This document shows, one piece after another, positions 25,301 through 35,689 of a stretch of 64,000 bases of DNA. The DNA is from Lunularia cruciata (Eukaryota > Streptophyta > Marchantiopsida > Lunulariales > Lunulariaceae): positions 20,770,001 to 20,834,000 of the forward strand of contig OX419760.1 in the NCBI GenBank assembly GCA_948567375.1, read 5' to 3'. How positions within the stretch are numbered: the first letter of the stretch is position 1; every line of letters starts with the position of its first letter. The notes under the pieces are model-generated. The model was not told the origin of the DNA. It made no database searches and saw only the letters and a program-made list of their open reading frames with translations. A program made the position numbers and the translations under genes.

Positions 25301-25438
25301 AAACGCAGCGCAAACAGTCTTCCCATCCCCCTCAGGCACCGATATGATCACCACGCCCCTAACCTCTTGAGGTCTCCTTGAACCCTCTGGAGGCATCCGT
25401 GCCCTCTCTCTGTGCTCCATTTCGTCCTTCGGAATCAT
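3451..25438 (-). CDS. APCB1: APCB1-like pepsin-family aspartyl protease, nine exons
   Basis: Exons in gene order: 25438-24846, 16819-16702, 16269-16034, 15511-15269, 14733-14532, 14431-14343, 12009-11895, 3911-3830, 3563-3451. All introns are GT/AG, phases agree at every junction, and the sum is 1791 bp, 596 aa; the Arabidopsis relative is about as long. Seen in the predicted protein: a cytosolic N-terminus with GVVIISVPEGDGKTVCAAFT (about 28-47), a hydrophobic anchor (about 93-110), GNIYPDGLYYMQLMVGNP (192-209), first catalytic motif DTGS at 218, flap tyrosine in YGD at 284, TDGLLGLSSASIALPAQLAQ, second catalytic motif DSGTS at 429, NVCMGIMD, and the closing DISLRGHLVVYDN...VGW. The start at 25438 is the first ATG after an in-frame TAG. 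In Arabidopsis APCB1 cleaves the co-chaperone BAG6 in fungal defence; the same role here is inference. Exons look undamaged although introns 1 and 7 are about 8 kb each and full of repeats. Confidence 0.92.
3564..3829 (-). other. Intron 8 of the protease gene
   Basis: A 266-bp intron. It opens with GTATGT after exon 8, in the middle of the aspartate codon of IIGD, and ends in CTGGATGCAG before exon 9. Phase is 1 before and completes to GAT (Asp) after splicing. It holds no repeat or ORF. Confidence 0.85.
4500..8330 (+). repeat. Repeat family R1, cluster A in intron 7
   Basis: A run of related units, all in one direction. Each begins with a head of about 45 bp: ATGAGAGCAGAAGCCGTTC, three or so variable bases, GAACGGG, then GATCCAGAACTCATTAA. 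Heads are near 4538, 4704, 5070, 5510, 5946, 6343, 6847 and 7533. Bodies differ by subfamily: units at 5510-6840 carry GGTAACCAAGATGTACTTTA and GACCACCAGTAAGCAGTGC; units at 6847 and 7533 carry a longer body with AAGTGCACATATTCGATAAA. Some units end in a block with AGGGAGGGAATTAGCTGGGG. No ORF, poly(A) tail, terminal inverted repeat or clear target duplication was found, so the class is unknown. Short hydrophobic ORFs on the minus strand are not conserved and are not genes. Confidence 0.75.
8340..9750 (-). mobile_element. Penelope-like reverse transcriptase relic in intron 7
   Basis: Minus-strand frames hold pieces of a reverse transcriptase unlike the LINEs in this window. In order they are: FDFTTLYTKIHFHELKTRL (about 9275-9345), MGTPDAVFVANLYLFTYELE (9021-8962) and RRYVDDFVVG (about 8900-8870). 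These match the FDFSTLYT / GIPMGT / RYVDD pattern of Penelope-like and related reverse transcriptases rather than the YADD pattern of LINEs. The pieces lie in different frames, so the copy is dead. No GIY-YIG endonuclease was recognised. Assignment to the Penelope group is from motif style only. Confidence 0.6.
9880..11480 (+). repeat. Repeat family R1, cluster B in intron 7
   Basis: More R1 units, with heads near 9940, 10400, 10513, 10880 and 11288. Three of them (9940, 10880, 11288) belong to a third subfamily whose body starts CTCATTAAATGCAAATGA and continues with TGTAGATGAAATGGCAATAAAATGA and ACATGTAGAGAAACCG-like phrases. The unit at 10513 is of the subfamily seen at 5946. Units directly abut one another, giving a nested or tandem look. 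After 11480 the intron continues to exon 7 with an inverted pair (GAAATCCTTCTTAGAACG / CGATTTCCACTCTGC) near 11625-11655 and an R1 tail-like block at 11710-11840. Confidence 0.7.
12520..12785 (+). pseudogene. ycf2: Nuclear plastid insertion: ycf2 fragment in intron 6
   Basis: A sharply AT-rich block with protein-like content. From 12626 the plus strand reads MGYNLRDLAILTNEVLLKS; after a run of about ten A the next frame gives KFVGTEILKLAFHRQIFGLN to about 12782. This matches the conserved ycf2 stretch of plant plastids (RDLALLTNEALSISI then LHRQ). The shift at the A run shows it is not translated. AT-rich flanking sequence from about 12520 may be more of the same insertion. The strong AT bias suggests a plastid genome of bryophyte-like composition. 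The call rests on remembered family sequence, not on a search. Confidence 0.72.
12786..14342 (-). other. Rest of intron 6, no feature
   Basis: The remaining part of the 2.3-kb intron between exons 6 and 7 of the protease gene. It opens GTTAGTACC after exon 6 at 14342. No repeat of family R1, no transposon motif and no exon-like frame was found. Open frames at 13291-13738 show no family resemblance and are taken as chance. Confidence 0.5.
14734..15268 (-). other. Intron 4 of the protease gene
   Basis: A 535-bp intron opening GTATATCTCC and closing in a pyrimidine-poor CATGCAG. The donor choice is set by phase: GAGAA plus the G of the next exon restores a lysine and leads into ENYYVNVQKIQYGF. 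No other content was recognised. Confidence 0.8.
15512..16033 (-). other. Intron 3 of the protease gene
   Basis: A 522-bp intron from GTGAGTAATA after ...SRAVFG to CACCTGCAG-like acceptor before CSYDQQGSF. Splicing joins GG to G and restores a glycine, as expected in this part of the protease fold. Nothing else seen inside it. Confidence 0.8.
16270..16701 (-). other. Intron 2 of the protease gene
   Basis: A 432-bp intron in phase 0, from GTAAGTCAAG after SCNAPCSNCPE to TTTATCTGCAG before TPHPLYNPKGP. No repeat or ORF of note inside it. Confidence 0.8.
17310..22280 (+). repeat. Repeat family R1, cluster C in intron 1
   Basis: R1 units in the same direction as in intron 7. Heads lie near 17337, 18918, 19618, 21440 (degenerate, with an insertion of about 60 bp before the GTTATCCAGAACTCATG part) and 22240. 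The common tail block is seen at 18110-18440, 19270-19590, 20160-20520 and 21880-22220. It contains TGGAGGAGTGG, GGACAGGATATAAAGTATAT, a GCGCTATGGACGCTTGAGTCC-like phrase split by mismatches, AAGCAGAAGGCGGCCA and ACTCATGAGTGCCAAGGCAA. The spacing suggests that a full unit with head, body and tail may be about 0.8-1 kb. Region 20520-21420, between units, holds nothing recognised. Confidence 0.7.
22282..22340. repeat. (TA)n microsatellite in intron 1
   Basis: About 29 units of TA in an uninterrupted run, directly after a truncated R1 head. It is responsible for a meaningless Tyr-Ile repeat on translation. Confidence 0.95.
22341..24845 (-). other. 5' part of intron 1, no gene recognised
   Basis: The first 2.5 kb of the 8-kb intron 1 of the protease gene, opening GTATGAG after the glycine of YPDG. 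It lacks R1 repeats. Minus-strand frames at 22450-22560 and 22714-23046 look slightly protein-like but match no family I know and have no consistent splice context. Short direct repeats occur at 24090-24180 and 24290-24400 (TTGAAAATA...CTACCATTCTTCCTC). Confidence 0.45.
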
Positions 25439-26400
25439 GAGGACAAAATTGACGCCCAACAAGCACTCCTAAGATCAATTCCACCGACGTTTTGATGATC
25501 TTTGTAAATGGAAACGTAGAGGCGGTACGATTTTCAATTTGATATGAGATATCCACTCAAGAAACTCTCTCTTGCGCAGGACGGAACTCTTCTCCTGGCA
25601 AAGACCTACCTTCGATTGATATCAAGTTATGAGTTGGCACTAGCTCCCCACACACCAACTCAATAAGAAGACAGCAACACCCGGTAGCACGATAAGAAAC
25701 AGATAGGATGCAAGAAAGCTTGAAGCCTCCGTCCCTTTGAAATTTCGGCAATTATTTAAGACGAAACTAGTCAATATAGCACTTGCCGCCCTCAATTGTT
25801 GGCGATAATCGAAAGAAACTAGTCACTAAGCTCCCTGTCCCTTTCGAATTCACTGCGTGCAAACCAAAACCCAAATCTCCGTGAGGCACAAACTGCTCCC
25901 ATGTGTGGGGAGCAGCGTGCCAACCTGCAGAGTCATTTCTCAATCGTGGATTGTACAGAGCCCAAACCCCGCAGCACAACCTACAGTATTACGTCTATAC
26001 TTCACAAATGAACTGGTGCTATGTTCACACGACACAATCTCCCCTCAGCTTGAATGCCGAAGATTCCGGGTGTGTCTTCTACACAACGAAACCTGTGAAC
26101 CTAATTCAAGAGAGAGAAAACTTGGAGTAATCTGCTAATAACAACAGGCCTTTAGTGAAACTACTCGGCAACGTCCCGATGCCAACGAAGTCAAAGTTGG
26201 AATACGATGCAGTTCAGTGGTGCTATTGGGCATTGTTAGCCAGGTCTTCTTAAATTAGAGTACTATTGCTTACCACCTGTCGTAAACCACCATCACTTAA
26301 TTGGCGGGTTTTCTTTGTAAGTGAAAAATGCGACCGCGTATGAAAAATGAAGGATGGGAAGACCCATCAAGCCGTACAAGGGGGAGGAAAAAAAAAAAAA
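25439..26400 (-). promoter_or_regulatory. 5' UTR and presumed promoter of the protease gene
   Basis: The sequence upstream of the chosen ATG. An in-frame TAG lies just upstream at about 25469-25471 in the sense direction. The nearest TATA-like stretch on the minus strand is a weak TTAAATAATT at about 25750-25762, roughly 315 bp before the ATG. No transcription start can be fixed. An A run lies at about 26387-26403. A phrase near 26265-26320 (AATTGGCGGGTTTTCTTTG) is repeated at about 28220-28240. Confidence 0.35.
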
Positions 26401-26426
26401 AAGGGTACATGGGGCTAAGCCACAAT

Positions 26427-26640
26427 AGAGTCTCTACGAGAAATCTGCCCTACCGCACATAAGATATCCTAGCTATGCAAGTCGTCCGGTCTACATACAA
26501 CCTATGAGAAAGCTGCACTACCGCACATAAGATATCCTAGCTATGCAAGTCGTATGGTCTACATACGACCTATGAGAAATCTGCACTACCGCACATAAGA
26601 TATCCTAGCTATGCAAATCTTATGGTCTACATACAACCGG
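26427..26640. repeat. Three tandem repeats of about 73 bp
   Basis: Three consecutive near-identical units, each containing GAGAAATCTGCACTACCGCA, TAAGATATCCTAGCTATGCA and GGTCTACATACAACC, with only a few differences between units. They directly follow, in the sense direction, the eroded LINE family 2 copy and probably belong to its 3' UTR. The units have no unique spacers, so this is not a CRISPR array. Confidence 0.85.
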
Positions 26641-28035
26641 AGCATTCGAAGAAAAATCATCTAATGTGATTGTTCTCCGGCCACTGCACTCTGTAGAGCA
26701 ATGGACACACGTTGTCTAAAATATGCTACAAAGTATGAGAGTGAGAGTGGTACCCCCTGTCGTCTAACATGATAAGCTCTCGTGCACTCCTTGACAAATG
26801 TATCAAATGCCGTGTCCATCGCTCCATATAACTCCAAGGCTAGATGAACAAAGAGGTGACCTCGTTGCATGCCCCTATACTTGGAGACCTTGCGACCTGT
26901 TGCTGCACTCGCCGCCCATCCAGGGGGATGGGTAATCACTCCCTCCAAAACTGTATCCCGCGCAGGGTCTGTAACCACGACATCCGCTACTGTCACCTAA
27001 TCATCTCAGACCAAGTATAAGTTTGTCTTGACATGTGTCGTCTGCAAAGCATATGAACGCTCACTCCAAGCCAAGTATCCACTCTCTCGCGCCATAGCAA
27101 ACACTATGTCTCTAATGGCATCATGGGTAGCTATCCTTTGTCCTCCAAAAGGACACCCTATCATGTGGACCGCCGTTGCATCTAGTGTAGAACCACACTC
27201 ACAAGTGAGTAGTGAAGATGCAGATGGGTGGACCAAACCTAGGCGAAACCTCATTGTTGTAGAGAAAGTATCCGATGCGAGTCGGAAAGCCCTAATGCTC
27301 GGTCGAGCTAGGATCCACGAGCCTGCACCCTTGCCGGAGCAAGAGCGTAGACGTGCTCTAGTAGCCTGAGGAATGGACGAGTCAACTAAGAGAGAATATA
27401 GCGTATGCTCACACTGTCGCTCCATCAAGGAAGACTGTAAACCTCTAGTCCAATCTGACGATAGTGAGGCAAATGGTGGAAAACCCTCTCGTGCTCGTGG
27501 GGATAGACTATCTCTCATCTGCCGCTATAACACTTGGAGAGAAAAGTCTACTTCTTCCACCTCTGTCACATAAGTCTCCAAAACCGGCCTATCAGCAACC
27601 ACAAAATGAGAGGAAAGTAGGGGTGTTGAGAGAGCACAACTACCCAAGAACGCTATAGGTGCCATCTCCTCCATAGAAAGCAAGCCAACCCCACCACATG
27701 AAATCGGTAGAGCCGTCTGTCTACATCCCAAATCCCTTGTCACACACTCAAAAGTCCCTGGTCCAATAATATCACCAAAGACTCCCATAATCCTCCTATC
27801 AAATGCTCTAAGACGTGATAGGAAGAACGGTGATGAGGGAACTGTACGGATGAGGTAGGAAGGTCGACGAGCAATATTGGAAGAGAGTATACCAAATGCC
27901 ACCTACGGATCTCCTAATAATGGAAGGTCATCCACATAGAGAACATCCTCTGCAAGGGCAGCGTCCAAGAAGCGTGTGACAAAATCCTCCGACCCTACTG
28001 GCACTCCAAGAACACGAAGTCCATCTGTGGAGTAA
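26641..28035 (-). mobile_element. LINE family 2, 5'-truncated and eroded
   Basis: A second kind of non-LTR retroelement. In sense order the frames give: LRVLGVPVGSEDFVTRFLD (about 28020-27960), the region after the reverse transcriptase with ISCGGVGLLSMEEMAP (27902-27525), RLRSCSGKGAGSWI and FRLGLVHPSASSLLTCECGS (27518-27006), and VVVTDPARDTVLEGVITHPP (26996-26661). The last block resembles the nuclease-like C-terminal domain of many plant and algal elements (R-x-DV then DV-x-V-x-HP). The catalytic part of the reverse transcriptase is absent, so the copy is 5'-truncated. At least two frame breaks separate the three large frames. Confidence 0.75.
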
Positions 28036-31000
28036 GTGGAGTAAGAGATATTCATTTTTGTTTCAGATAAACTGTCATAATTACCTTAATGTGGCAATAG
28101 TCCTACACATACTATGGCATGAAATCATTAAGGTTGATGTAATTCAATATGATAATAATTAATTCAAGTTTTGGATTCTTAAATTATAGTACTTGCTTAC
28201 TACCTTTCGTAAACTACCATCATTTAATTGGCGGGTTTTCTTTGTTAGTGGAGTAAGAGATATTCATTTTTGTTCTAGATAAACTATTATAATGAACTTA
28301 GTGTGGCAATAGTCTAAGGCATAAAATTATTGAGGCATGCTAAGTTTCTATTTACAAAATGGTACTTATTGATTCAAGTGATGTGTCTAGAATACTAAAA
28401 AGTTACTTGAAGTAAGTGAGTTTTGTTTTCATTTCTATATTATTATTGTATTTTACTTTGTTGAATATAAACTGGACATTATACAAAGTGATTTCAAGTT
28501 TTGAAGTCTTGCATGATATCACAATTTCTTATTAAAACATGATACTATTGATTCAAGTTTTGCTATCTCGGATATTGATATTCATATATGTGAGTGAGTT
28601 TTGTAAGTATTTTTCTACTATTATTGTATTTTACTTTGTATGCTGGGTTTGTAATTTAGCAAAATTTATTTTATTCTTTTACCAGCTAATCTTAAAAGGA
28701 CAGAAGTTCAGTTAGTGAAGTTTAAAGTTCACCTTATCTATCTACTGTTCTTTTAATCTCAAGTTCAATTTATAAAACAATAATGTATCATTTGAGGTAG
28801 TAATTAGATAGAATAGGTTTGGATTCTCATTTTGGCCTAACAAGCATTATTATATTACATTTTCAGGCTAGTATCCGATACAACGTAGAGTTGAGGTCAC
28901 TACAATATCACAAATCTTATAAGAATTAATTTTAAAATTATACCTTTATAGATAGACTCCTTTGAATTTATGTTCCTCTTACTTTTCTTCTTTGATATAT
29001 CTATATGAAATAAATTATGGGTATGATGATTGTGGTGATTATAATATCTATTTTTATTATTTTCTATATTCACATCATAGTTGTGAGATATGGTTGTGTT
29101 CGCTTTGAAAATTTTGTTTGTGTTTGGTATTCTTGTTTGTATATTTTACTGGTAATAAATTGGAATTAAATAGATTTATATTTGCATTGTAACTACCATA
29201 ATTTTTTTGAGATAAGTTTTTGAGCTAGCATTTCCCAAAATAACTACTTATAACAAAAAAGATGGCTACCTTGAAATTATGATAATATTTGCAATATGGA
29301 TGATTGGATTACTGGAGTTTGCTCACCAATTTGAGAATGACTACATATAGAGTCAAAATAGTTTGCTTCATAATGTATATTTATATTCTTATAATTAATC
29401 TTGGACCTAAAAAGGATGAAGCTTGTATTTGAAAATATATCAAAATCTTCAAATGTCAAGATAATATTACTAGATAACATCACATGCTTGTATTTGAGTT
29501 ATGAATTCAAAAAAATTACATTGCATGGTTTTGATAATGGAGTCAATTTAATTATTAAGCTTATTTATAGAAGTTTATTAATATTTTTTATTTAGTTATG
29601 ATATTTCTGTTTATTATGATTTCTTCGTGCATTTTCTCAGTAACAACCCATGGCTTACAAGAAATATATTAATGTATTCTATTCAATCTTTTAAATAGAG
29701 TATACAAGCTCACAACTCAAAAAATGTAAGTTTAACATCCATTACAAAAAAAAAATATTCAGTAGACAATGAAGAGGTTTACATATAAAAAATAGATGTG
29801 TCGATGTCATGGAAATAATAAGGAATCATTTTTCAATAGATATTGATAAGTAACTGTAAATCAATAGATAATAAGTAGTTATAGTTGCCCATTGACCAGT
29901 TATTCATGAGTTACACTGTACTATCTTATATATCTCGTATACATAATGAGTAATAATAGTTTTGGTATAATTTTTATCAACCCTCTTTGAACCATATCCT
30001 TTTTTCTATTTCATAAATTTGATCAACTATAACCAAGTCCTCCCATTTTACTAGGCATTAGTAAAGTAAGTTCTAAGGTGATACTGAGTTATAGTTGGGA
30101 GTTGCGAGGTCATATCCTACTAAGCCACCTATGTAGGTATGAGGTCCAACATATAAATGCAAATTTAGGCCTTACATATGGCATTGGAACTTGAATTTTG
30201 CATATAGATTAAAACTTACATCATGAGAACCCTTTATGAACTTAAGTCTTTTTTTATAGTATATTAATCCTTGATACCTATCTCTAGATAAACAATACAT
30301 TGACAAATTAATTTTTGGAGAAAATAACTTGTTTTCAAAGGTTTTATTTGTCCGTATCCAGATTAACAAGTGGATGGATATGCAACTCTAAGAAAAAAAC
30401 TTTTGTATCTTTTTCATACGTCTTTGACATGCACTCAAGTAGATATACAGATTTAATTACAATAATAATTTATTTTGCTTGTATTCATAAAACATTGCCA
30501 AAGCCTATTTTATTTTTAGATAGGTTTATGAACTTTATATATTGAATAATATGATGATAAAATATGGCAGTTTGTGTTCTATGGGGTTTTCTCCTGGTTT
30601 TAGTGATATTTTTTGATTTTATTATAAGCTATGCATTAGATTAGATTTGTGTGTTTCTATTTCTCTTCACTTTTACTCTACTTTGCAATAGGCATGTGTG
30701 AAAGCATATTTTGCAAGATGTATATTAAACTAAGTCTTTGAGATTTATATATTGGGTCATAAGTTAATTATAACTTAAACATGATGAGTTGTGTACATTA
30801 TGCTTTGATATCTACAATAATATGTGATGTTCTTTTACATTCACATTCTTTACAAGTCAATTTTTAATGTCTAATGAGAGTACTCAAAGGAAAGACAAAC
30901 TTGACTTGTAAAGAGTGTACTCTCCAAATAATTCAACCTTTACTTGTAAAGAATTATAAAGAATATGAATGTAAAGAACCTTCAAATAATGTTGTAGATG

Positions 31001-32183
31001 GGGTTATTCTTAAAATAGTAACAATTGTTGAATGCTTATATGAATAAAAGAAATTGGAAGTAAAGTCTCTCATAAGTTTGAATTGTTTGAGTTTATGATC
31101 TTTACTCTTTGCAGTCATTTGTATACAAATCAATATAAATTTTTATTAATCCAAACATAACAAAAGGTGTGATTTTTATCTTTTTTGTAAATTTTGTAAT
31201 TTAATGGATTAATTCTAAAGATATTTTTTCATTTAAAATATATTCTATTGATTCATATTGTATCTTATGAAAATCAATCTATGATTGAAATTCTATAATT
31301 TATTATTTGTAATTTGTCCATTACTTATATAAAATCATCAATCTACTAATTAATTAACCTAAATGAAAGGTGTGATTGTTACATTGTTTTCTATATAAAA
31401 TATAATTTTCTATTTAGAAGAAAATATCCTAATTCATATTATATGGTATGAAATAAATCTCCTTGGAACATTGCATCTCATTATAAAATGATGATTTTTG
31501 CATGATTATGATTGATGATATAATTAGAATGGATAAAATACAAATAAAAGCAAATGTTTTTGAGTTATCTTGGAAACCATGATGTATGTGGTGTACTTAC
31601 TTATGTATAAATTACAATCATCATATATTCCATGACTTCAAATGCAACTTCTTGTAAATGAAAAAGTTGCATTATGACTTCAACAAGTTTAGATTCACAT
31701 ATAAAAATTCTCAACTTATATTAGATATCAACTTGTCAACCCCAATTATCATGCATAACTTTAGGCTCTTTTCATAAATGAACTAAAATAGATGTAATAA
31801 TAACAAATTAAAGAAGAATCAATCATGCGCAAATATTTATCTAAATATTGCTACAATACAAAAGACTATACAATAATAATCATAGAGCAAACTCATGATA
31901 TAACAAATATATGTATTTTTTATTATGGATGATAATAATTTTGTATTATTTGTAATATATGATGAATATGATTTAATACATGTCCAATGCCTTTTTTTTC
32001 CTAATTAACATGGATAATTTAGTCTTGTGTAGAATAATCTATCATTTATGTTGTTTGTGAGTTGAATATTTATGTACTATATAAAATGAAAAGAAAATAT
32101 CAATATATGAGAATATATAAAGAAGGCCTTGCAAAAGGTTCAATGAAGCATACTTCATTGAACTTCTAATCTGTCACGCTATT
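28036..32183. other. AT-rich DNA without genes
   Basis: About 4 kb of very AT-rich sequence. A block with GTGGAGTAAGAGATATTCATT is present twice, at about 28040-28200 and 28243-28370, as an eroded direct duplication. No coding frame longer than chance, no RNA gene and no transposase motif was recognised. A possible small inverted-repeat element is listed separately. Confidence 0.5.
30829..30988. mobile_element. Possible MITE with long terminal inverted repeats
   Basis: The left end reads GTTCTTTTACATTCACATTC then TTTACAAGTCAA. The right end, read on the other strand, is GGTTCTTTACATTCATATTC then a TTTACAAGTAA block. This gives imperfect inverted repeats of 30-40 bp around a centre of about 90 bp. 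The size and AT-richness fit a small non-autonomous DNA transposon. I could not identify a target duplication. Confidence 0.45.
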
Positions 32184-32624
32184 TGTAGTGTCGCATCTAG
32201 ATTACTCAAACATTGGAGTTGCAATGATAATAGTTAGAGTCATTTCAGCAATTTCTCAAAGACTACTTTCAGACGATCATATTTTGTGTTCAGGGTACTG
32301 ACTTCACGGTGGGGCCTACCATCACTTTGCACCGTTTGCACCATTGAGTGTGCCGTCAGCGGGACCATTAGGGTTTCAGACCTAGCTCAAGTCCAGGGGT
32401 ATACTTTTGAAGTGCAGCTCCAAAGAGCTCACTTCTCTGATGTTGAGCCTTCGAGTTCTCGGCTATGGTGGATAGAGGCCGGTGAGCGTCACTTCGATTC
32501 TCTTAGCTAGAGTGGGTGTGGCTTGATTGTAATCAATACCTAGTTGTTGATAGTTTATAAAGTGACAAATCAAGTACTGATTTGAGTTGAGTGGATTCGA
32601 GAGTTGTAAACAATCTGATAACAT
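32184..32624 (+). repeat. 5' LTR of the methyltransferase gypsy element
   Basis: Homologous to 42232-42643 along its length, starting TGTAGTGT and ending near CAATCTGATAACA. Shared phrases include CCTAGCTCAAGTCCA, GGTATACTTTTGAAGTGCA and GTGACAAATCAAGTACTGAT. Boundaries are by TG...CA convention and loss of similarity. Confidence 0.75.
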
Positions 32625-33960
32625 CAAAGAAGTGAAGTCAAGGGGAAATCGGGTGCAAGAACTTTGAATGTTGATGGTATCTCCAAGCTTGGTGGATCGT
32701 TGGCAGCTCAATTGAAGTTCAGTTTTTTCTTGGTGTGCAAAAGCTCGTTGCTTGATGCAGATTTGGCAATAAAGCAAGCGGTGTACGGAAGTGCTGGCCA
32801 ATTTTTGAGCAAAGAAGAAGCAAATTTTGAGCAATGGTTGTGATTTTGAGCTCAAGAGGTGAAGGCATGACCAATTTGTTGCGAGTTGGGCTTAGAAAGT
32901 AAAATTGAAAGTAGAGTTGGGAAGCTATTCTTGTGAATTTGTGATTTAGAGAAACCCATGTTTTCAATTTGGCTAAAGTGAAGAGTTAGTGGAGTATTTG
33001 GCGATCAGCCAAATTTAGGGTTTACGTCAAATTTTGGCCAGATTTGGAGGAGTTTCACCAACTTGGAGGATTTTTGCCATATTTTGGAAGAGGTTTGAAG
33101 TGGCAAGAAGAAAGGAATGTAGAGGCACAATGCTATAGGCTATAAAGGGCCAACAAGCCAGTTTGTTGGCGTGATGCTAGTTAGTTTAGAATAGATCTTG
33201 GTCATTGGTTGGCAAAATCTACCCATCATGCTCGATTGTGCGCAATAGGGTTTGACCCCTAGATCTATTGTTCCTAGACTGGGGCCCTAGCCAATTGGTC
33301 CACCTCTACTTGTTGTCCTAATGATTGTGCAATTGTTATCTATACACTTGTAGCTTTGGCTAGGAGAGGCAGTTTGATATTATTCTTGGTGATCTTGGTA
33401 ACTTAGGACTTAGATACAAACTACTCTTATGTCAAATACCAAATGGTGGCAAAGTCAATCCCATGTTGTTTTATGGGATGGAGGGTTTTTGTCTAGATTT
33501 CTTGTGATTGGACCCCCTTTATTTTTTGCTTCCTGTTTGTACATCATGTTTGTGTGAGGTGCCTTGACTTTTGAGCGTTGGTACTCTGGTGTGCTCTTGA
33601 TAGTGAGGTTGGAGTGATGATCAGTCAAATAGCCTTTGTTTCTCTTTGGTGAGGCAGGAAGTAATAGCCTGTAGACCGTGAGAGTGTGTGTTGTGATGGC
33701 AGGTTATACGTTACCCTTTCCTTTAGTGTAGTTATCTCGATTAGAGTTATATTAGTGGGTGGTGTTACGTGGGTATTGGCACTTGGTGGTGCTTAGTTGG
33801 TGTTGGCACTTGGTGAGGTACTTGTTGGGGTACTTGTGGTTGCAGCTGCGGTTACTTTGTCACGATAGAGTTCATTAGGGATTCTAGAGGAGTTAGCCCT
33901 ATAGTATGCAGTGGGTTTACTTGGAGTGGCACTTGGTATTAGCTTGTATCTTAGGTCCCA

Positions 33961-35250
33961 ATGAGTGAGGAGATTGACTCTGAGTTGGAGTTTAACACAA
34001 GAGCTGATTTAGTTGAGAGTGCACTTGGTGTGTCTGCACCGTTGTTGTGGGACATGGATGAGATTTATGGGGCCTCCAAAGGCCCTAGGCATTACTCTGG
34101 TATAGTGGGTACCATTGAGTTGGATGACTTCATCCAAGAGTTTGATAGTTGGTGTGATCTGCAGTAGATGAAAAACCCAACTTTGTTTACATCCTTCATG
34201 GCATGGAAGGGGTTCTTTTAGCATCTAGAGGGTCCATGGATGGATAAATACCATGAGTTCAAGAGAGCTTATTTGGAGGAGATTGAGTTATGGAGATAGT
34301 ATTGATCTCCAAACTATGTCTCTATCACTCCAAGTTTGGTGGCCAGGAGTAGATTGGCTGTACCTATGAGTTCTAGCTCGAGTAGTGTTGGTGGAGCTAG
34401 TGGAGGTGCACTAGCTAGAGATAGTGCTACTACAAGTGGAGGTACCACTACAAGAGGTGGTGTGGTATTAGGGTTTAATCCTATGGTGGATTTCTTCCAG
34501 TGTTTGAAGCATAACTACCAGGGAGTGCGGACTGACAAGCTAAGAAGCTTGCAAGAGTTCCAGCAGAAGGTTGGAGAGAGCCTATACAAGGCATACACTT
34601 GCATGAGGCGGATGATCAATTTCACTCAAGGAGTTATTGAGGCCCAAGCAATCCAGTTTTAGTATGGGATATTGGACAAGGAGTTGCGGCAAAGAGTTCG
34701 TGATGCTACGTTGTTACAGGCTACTTCGCCTACTTTGGCAGTGGTCTTTGGTTTAGCTAAGTGTATTGAGCTCAACATGGTGGAGGAGAGAGTGGTGACA
34801 TCTAGATTTGGTAGGGAGACCTCATCTATGGTTATGACTTCTTCTAGAGTGTAGCAGAGTGCACCACACCCAGTTGGTTTTTGAGGACAAGGTGGACAGC
34901 CCAGATCCTATGGAGCGAGTAGAGGGCCTAGTGCTAGACCCTTACCTTCATTTTTGGGTTAGCAATAACTAATGAGTAGTGGTGTTGCTTGTTGGACTTG
35001 TGGTGGACCTCACCATTGGAGAGAGTGTACTTAGGGTAGTGGACTTGATACCTTGGGTGCATCACAACCAACACAAAGGCAGTATGAGCATTACCACAGA
35101 TTTGGTCACACTAATGACCGGTGCTTTGACCTACACCCGGAGTTACGAAGGTGGTATGGTTGTTATGGTAGGTAGTAGAGAAGCTCCAGTTCATAGAGGA
35201 TGAGGTGGTAGAAGATCTACACCTAGTAAGGGTGCATTACCTACCCTTAC
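33961..35250 (+). mobile_element. gag region of the gypsy fossil
   Basis: The longest open pieces are 33961-34167 and 34336-34662. The second contains the capsid-like FFQCLKHNYQGVRTDKLRSL followed by LQEFQQKVGESLYKAY. A zinc knuckle of the CX2CX3HX4C type, CWTCGGPHHWREC, is at 34990-35028. This is the usual gag layout of plant Ty3/gypsy elements. Confidence 0.75.
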
Positions 35251-35689
35251 TTCTGATACAACTATGGCTACTTGGATTGAGCAGTTGGAGTAGAGATTGG
35301 CTAGTATGGCTATCCTTAGAGGAGATCAGATTTGGGTGATAAGGCTTCCATCTCATATGCTGGTGATAGAGATGCTTTGGACTTCATGTGTGGAGCAACA
35401 CAGGTGGATGTATCTATAGCAGTGACTAGGAGTGCAATACGTGCTCTAGAGCCTAGAGGAGCATTAGTGGAGTTGGACCCACAAAGAGGAGAGGTTGGGA
35501 GATAGGTCAAACTTCCCTAGTCTTTCACACTATCTAAGGCATTGTAGATGACATCCATGGCTCCTAGATGTCCCAATGCAAGTGTGGTAGGTGTTGATGG
35601 AGTGCATGATGGATTACCTACTCATCAACCACCTGCTACTACAAAAACTCAGTCTAGCATGATATTGGGGGTGGCTTAGTTGATTATGT

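Noticed and set aside
3451-25438. Separate small protease genes at 14-16 kb and 24-25 kb
   Set aside because: Phases, splice sites and the order of family motifs join all nine exons into one protein of the expected length.
26427-26640. CRISPR array
   Set aside because: Units are directly adjacent, long, without unique spacers, and in a eukaryotic nuclear context.
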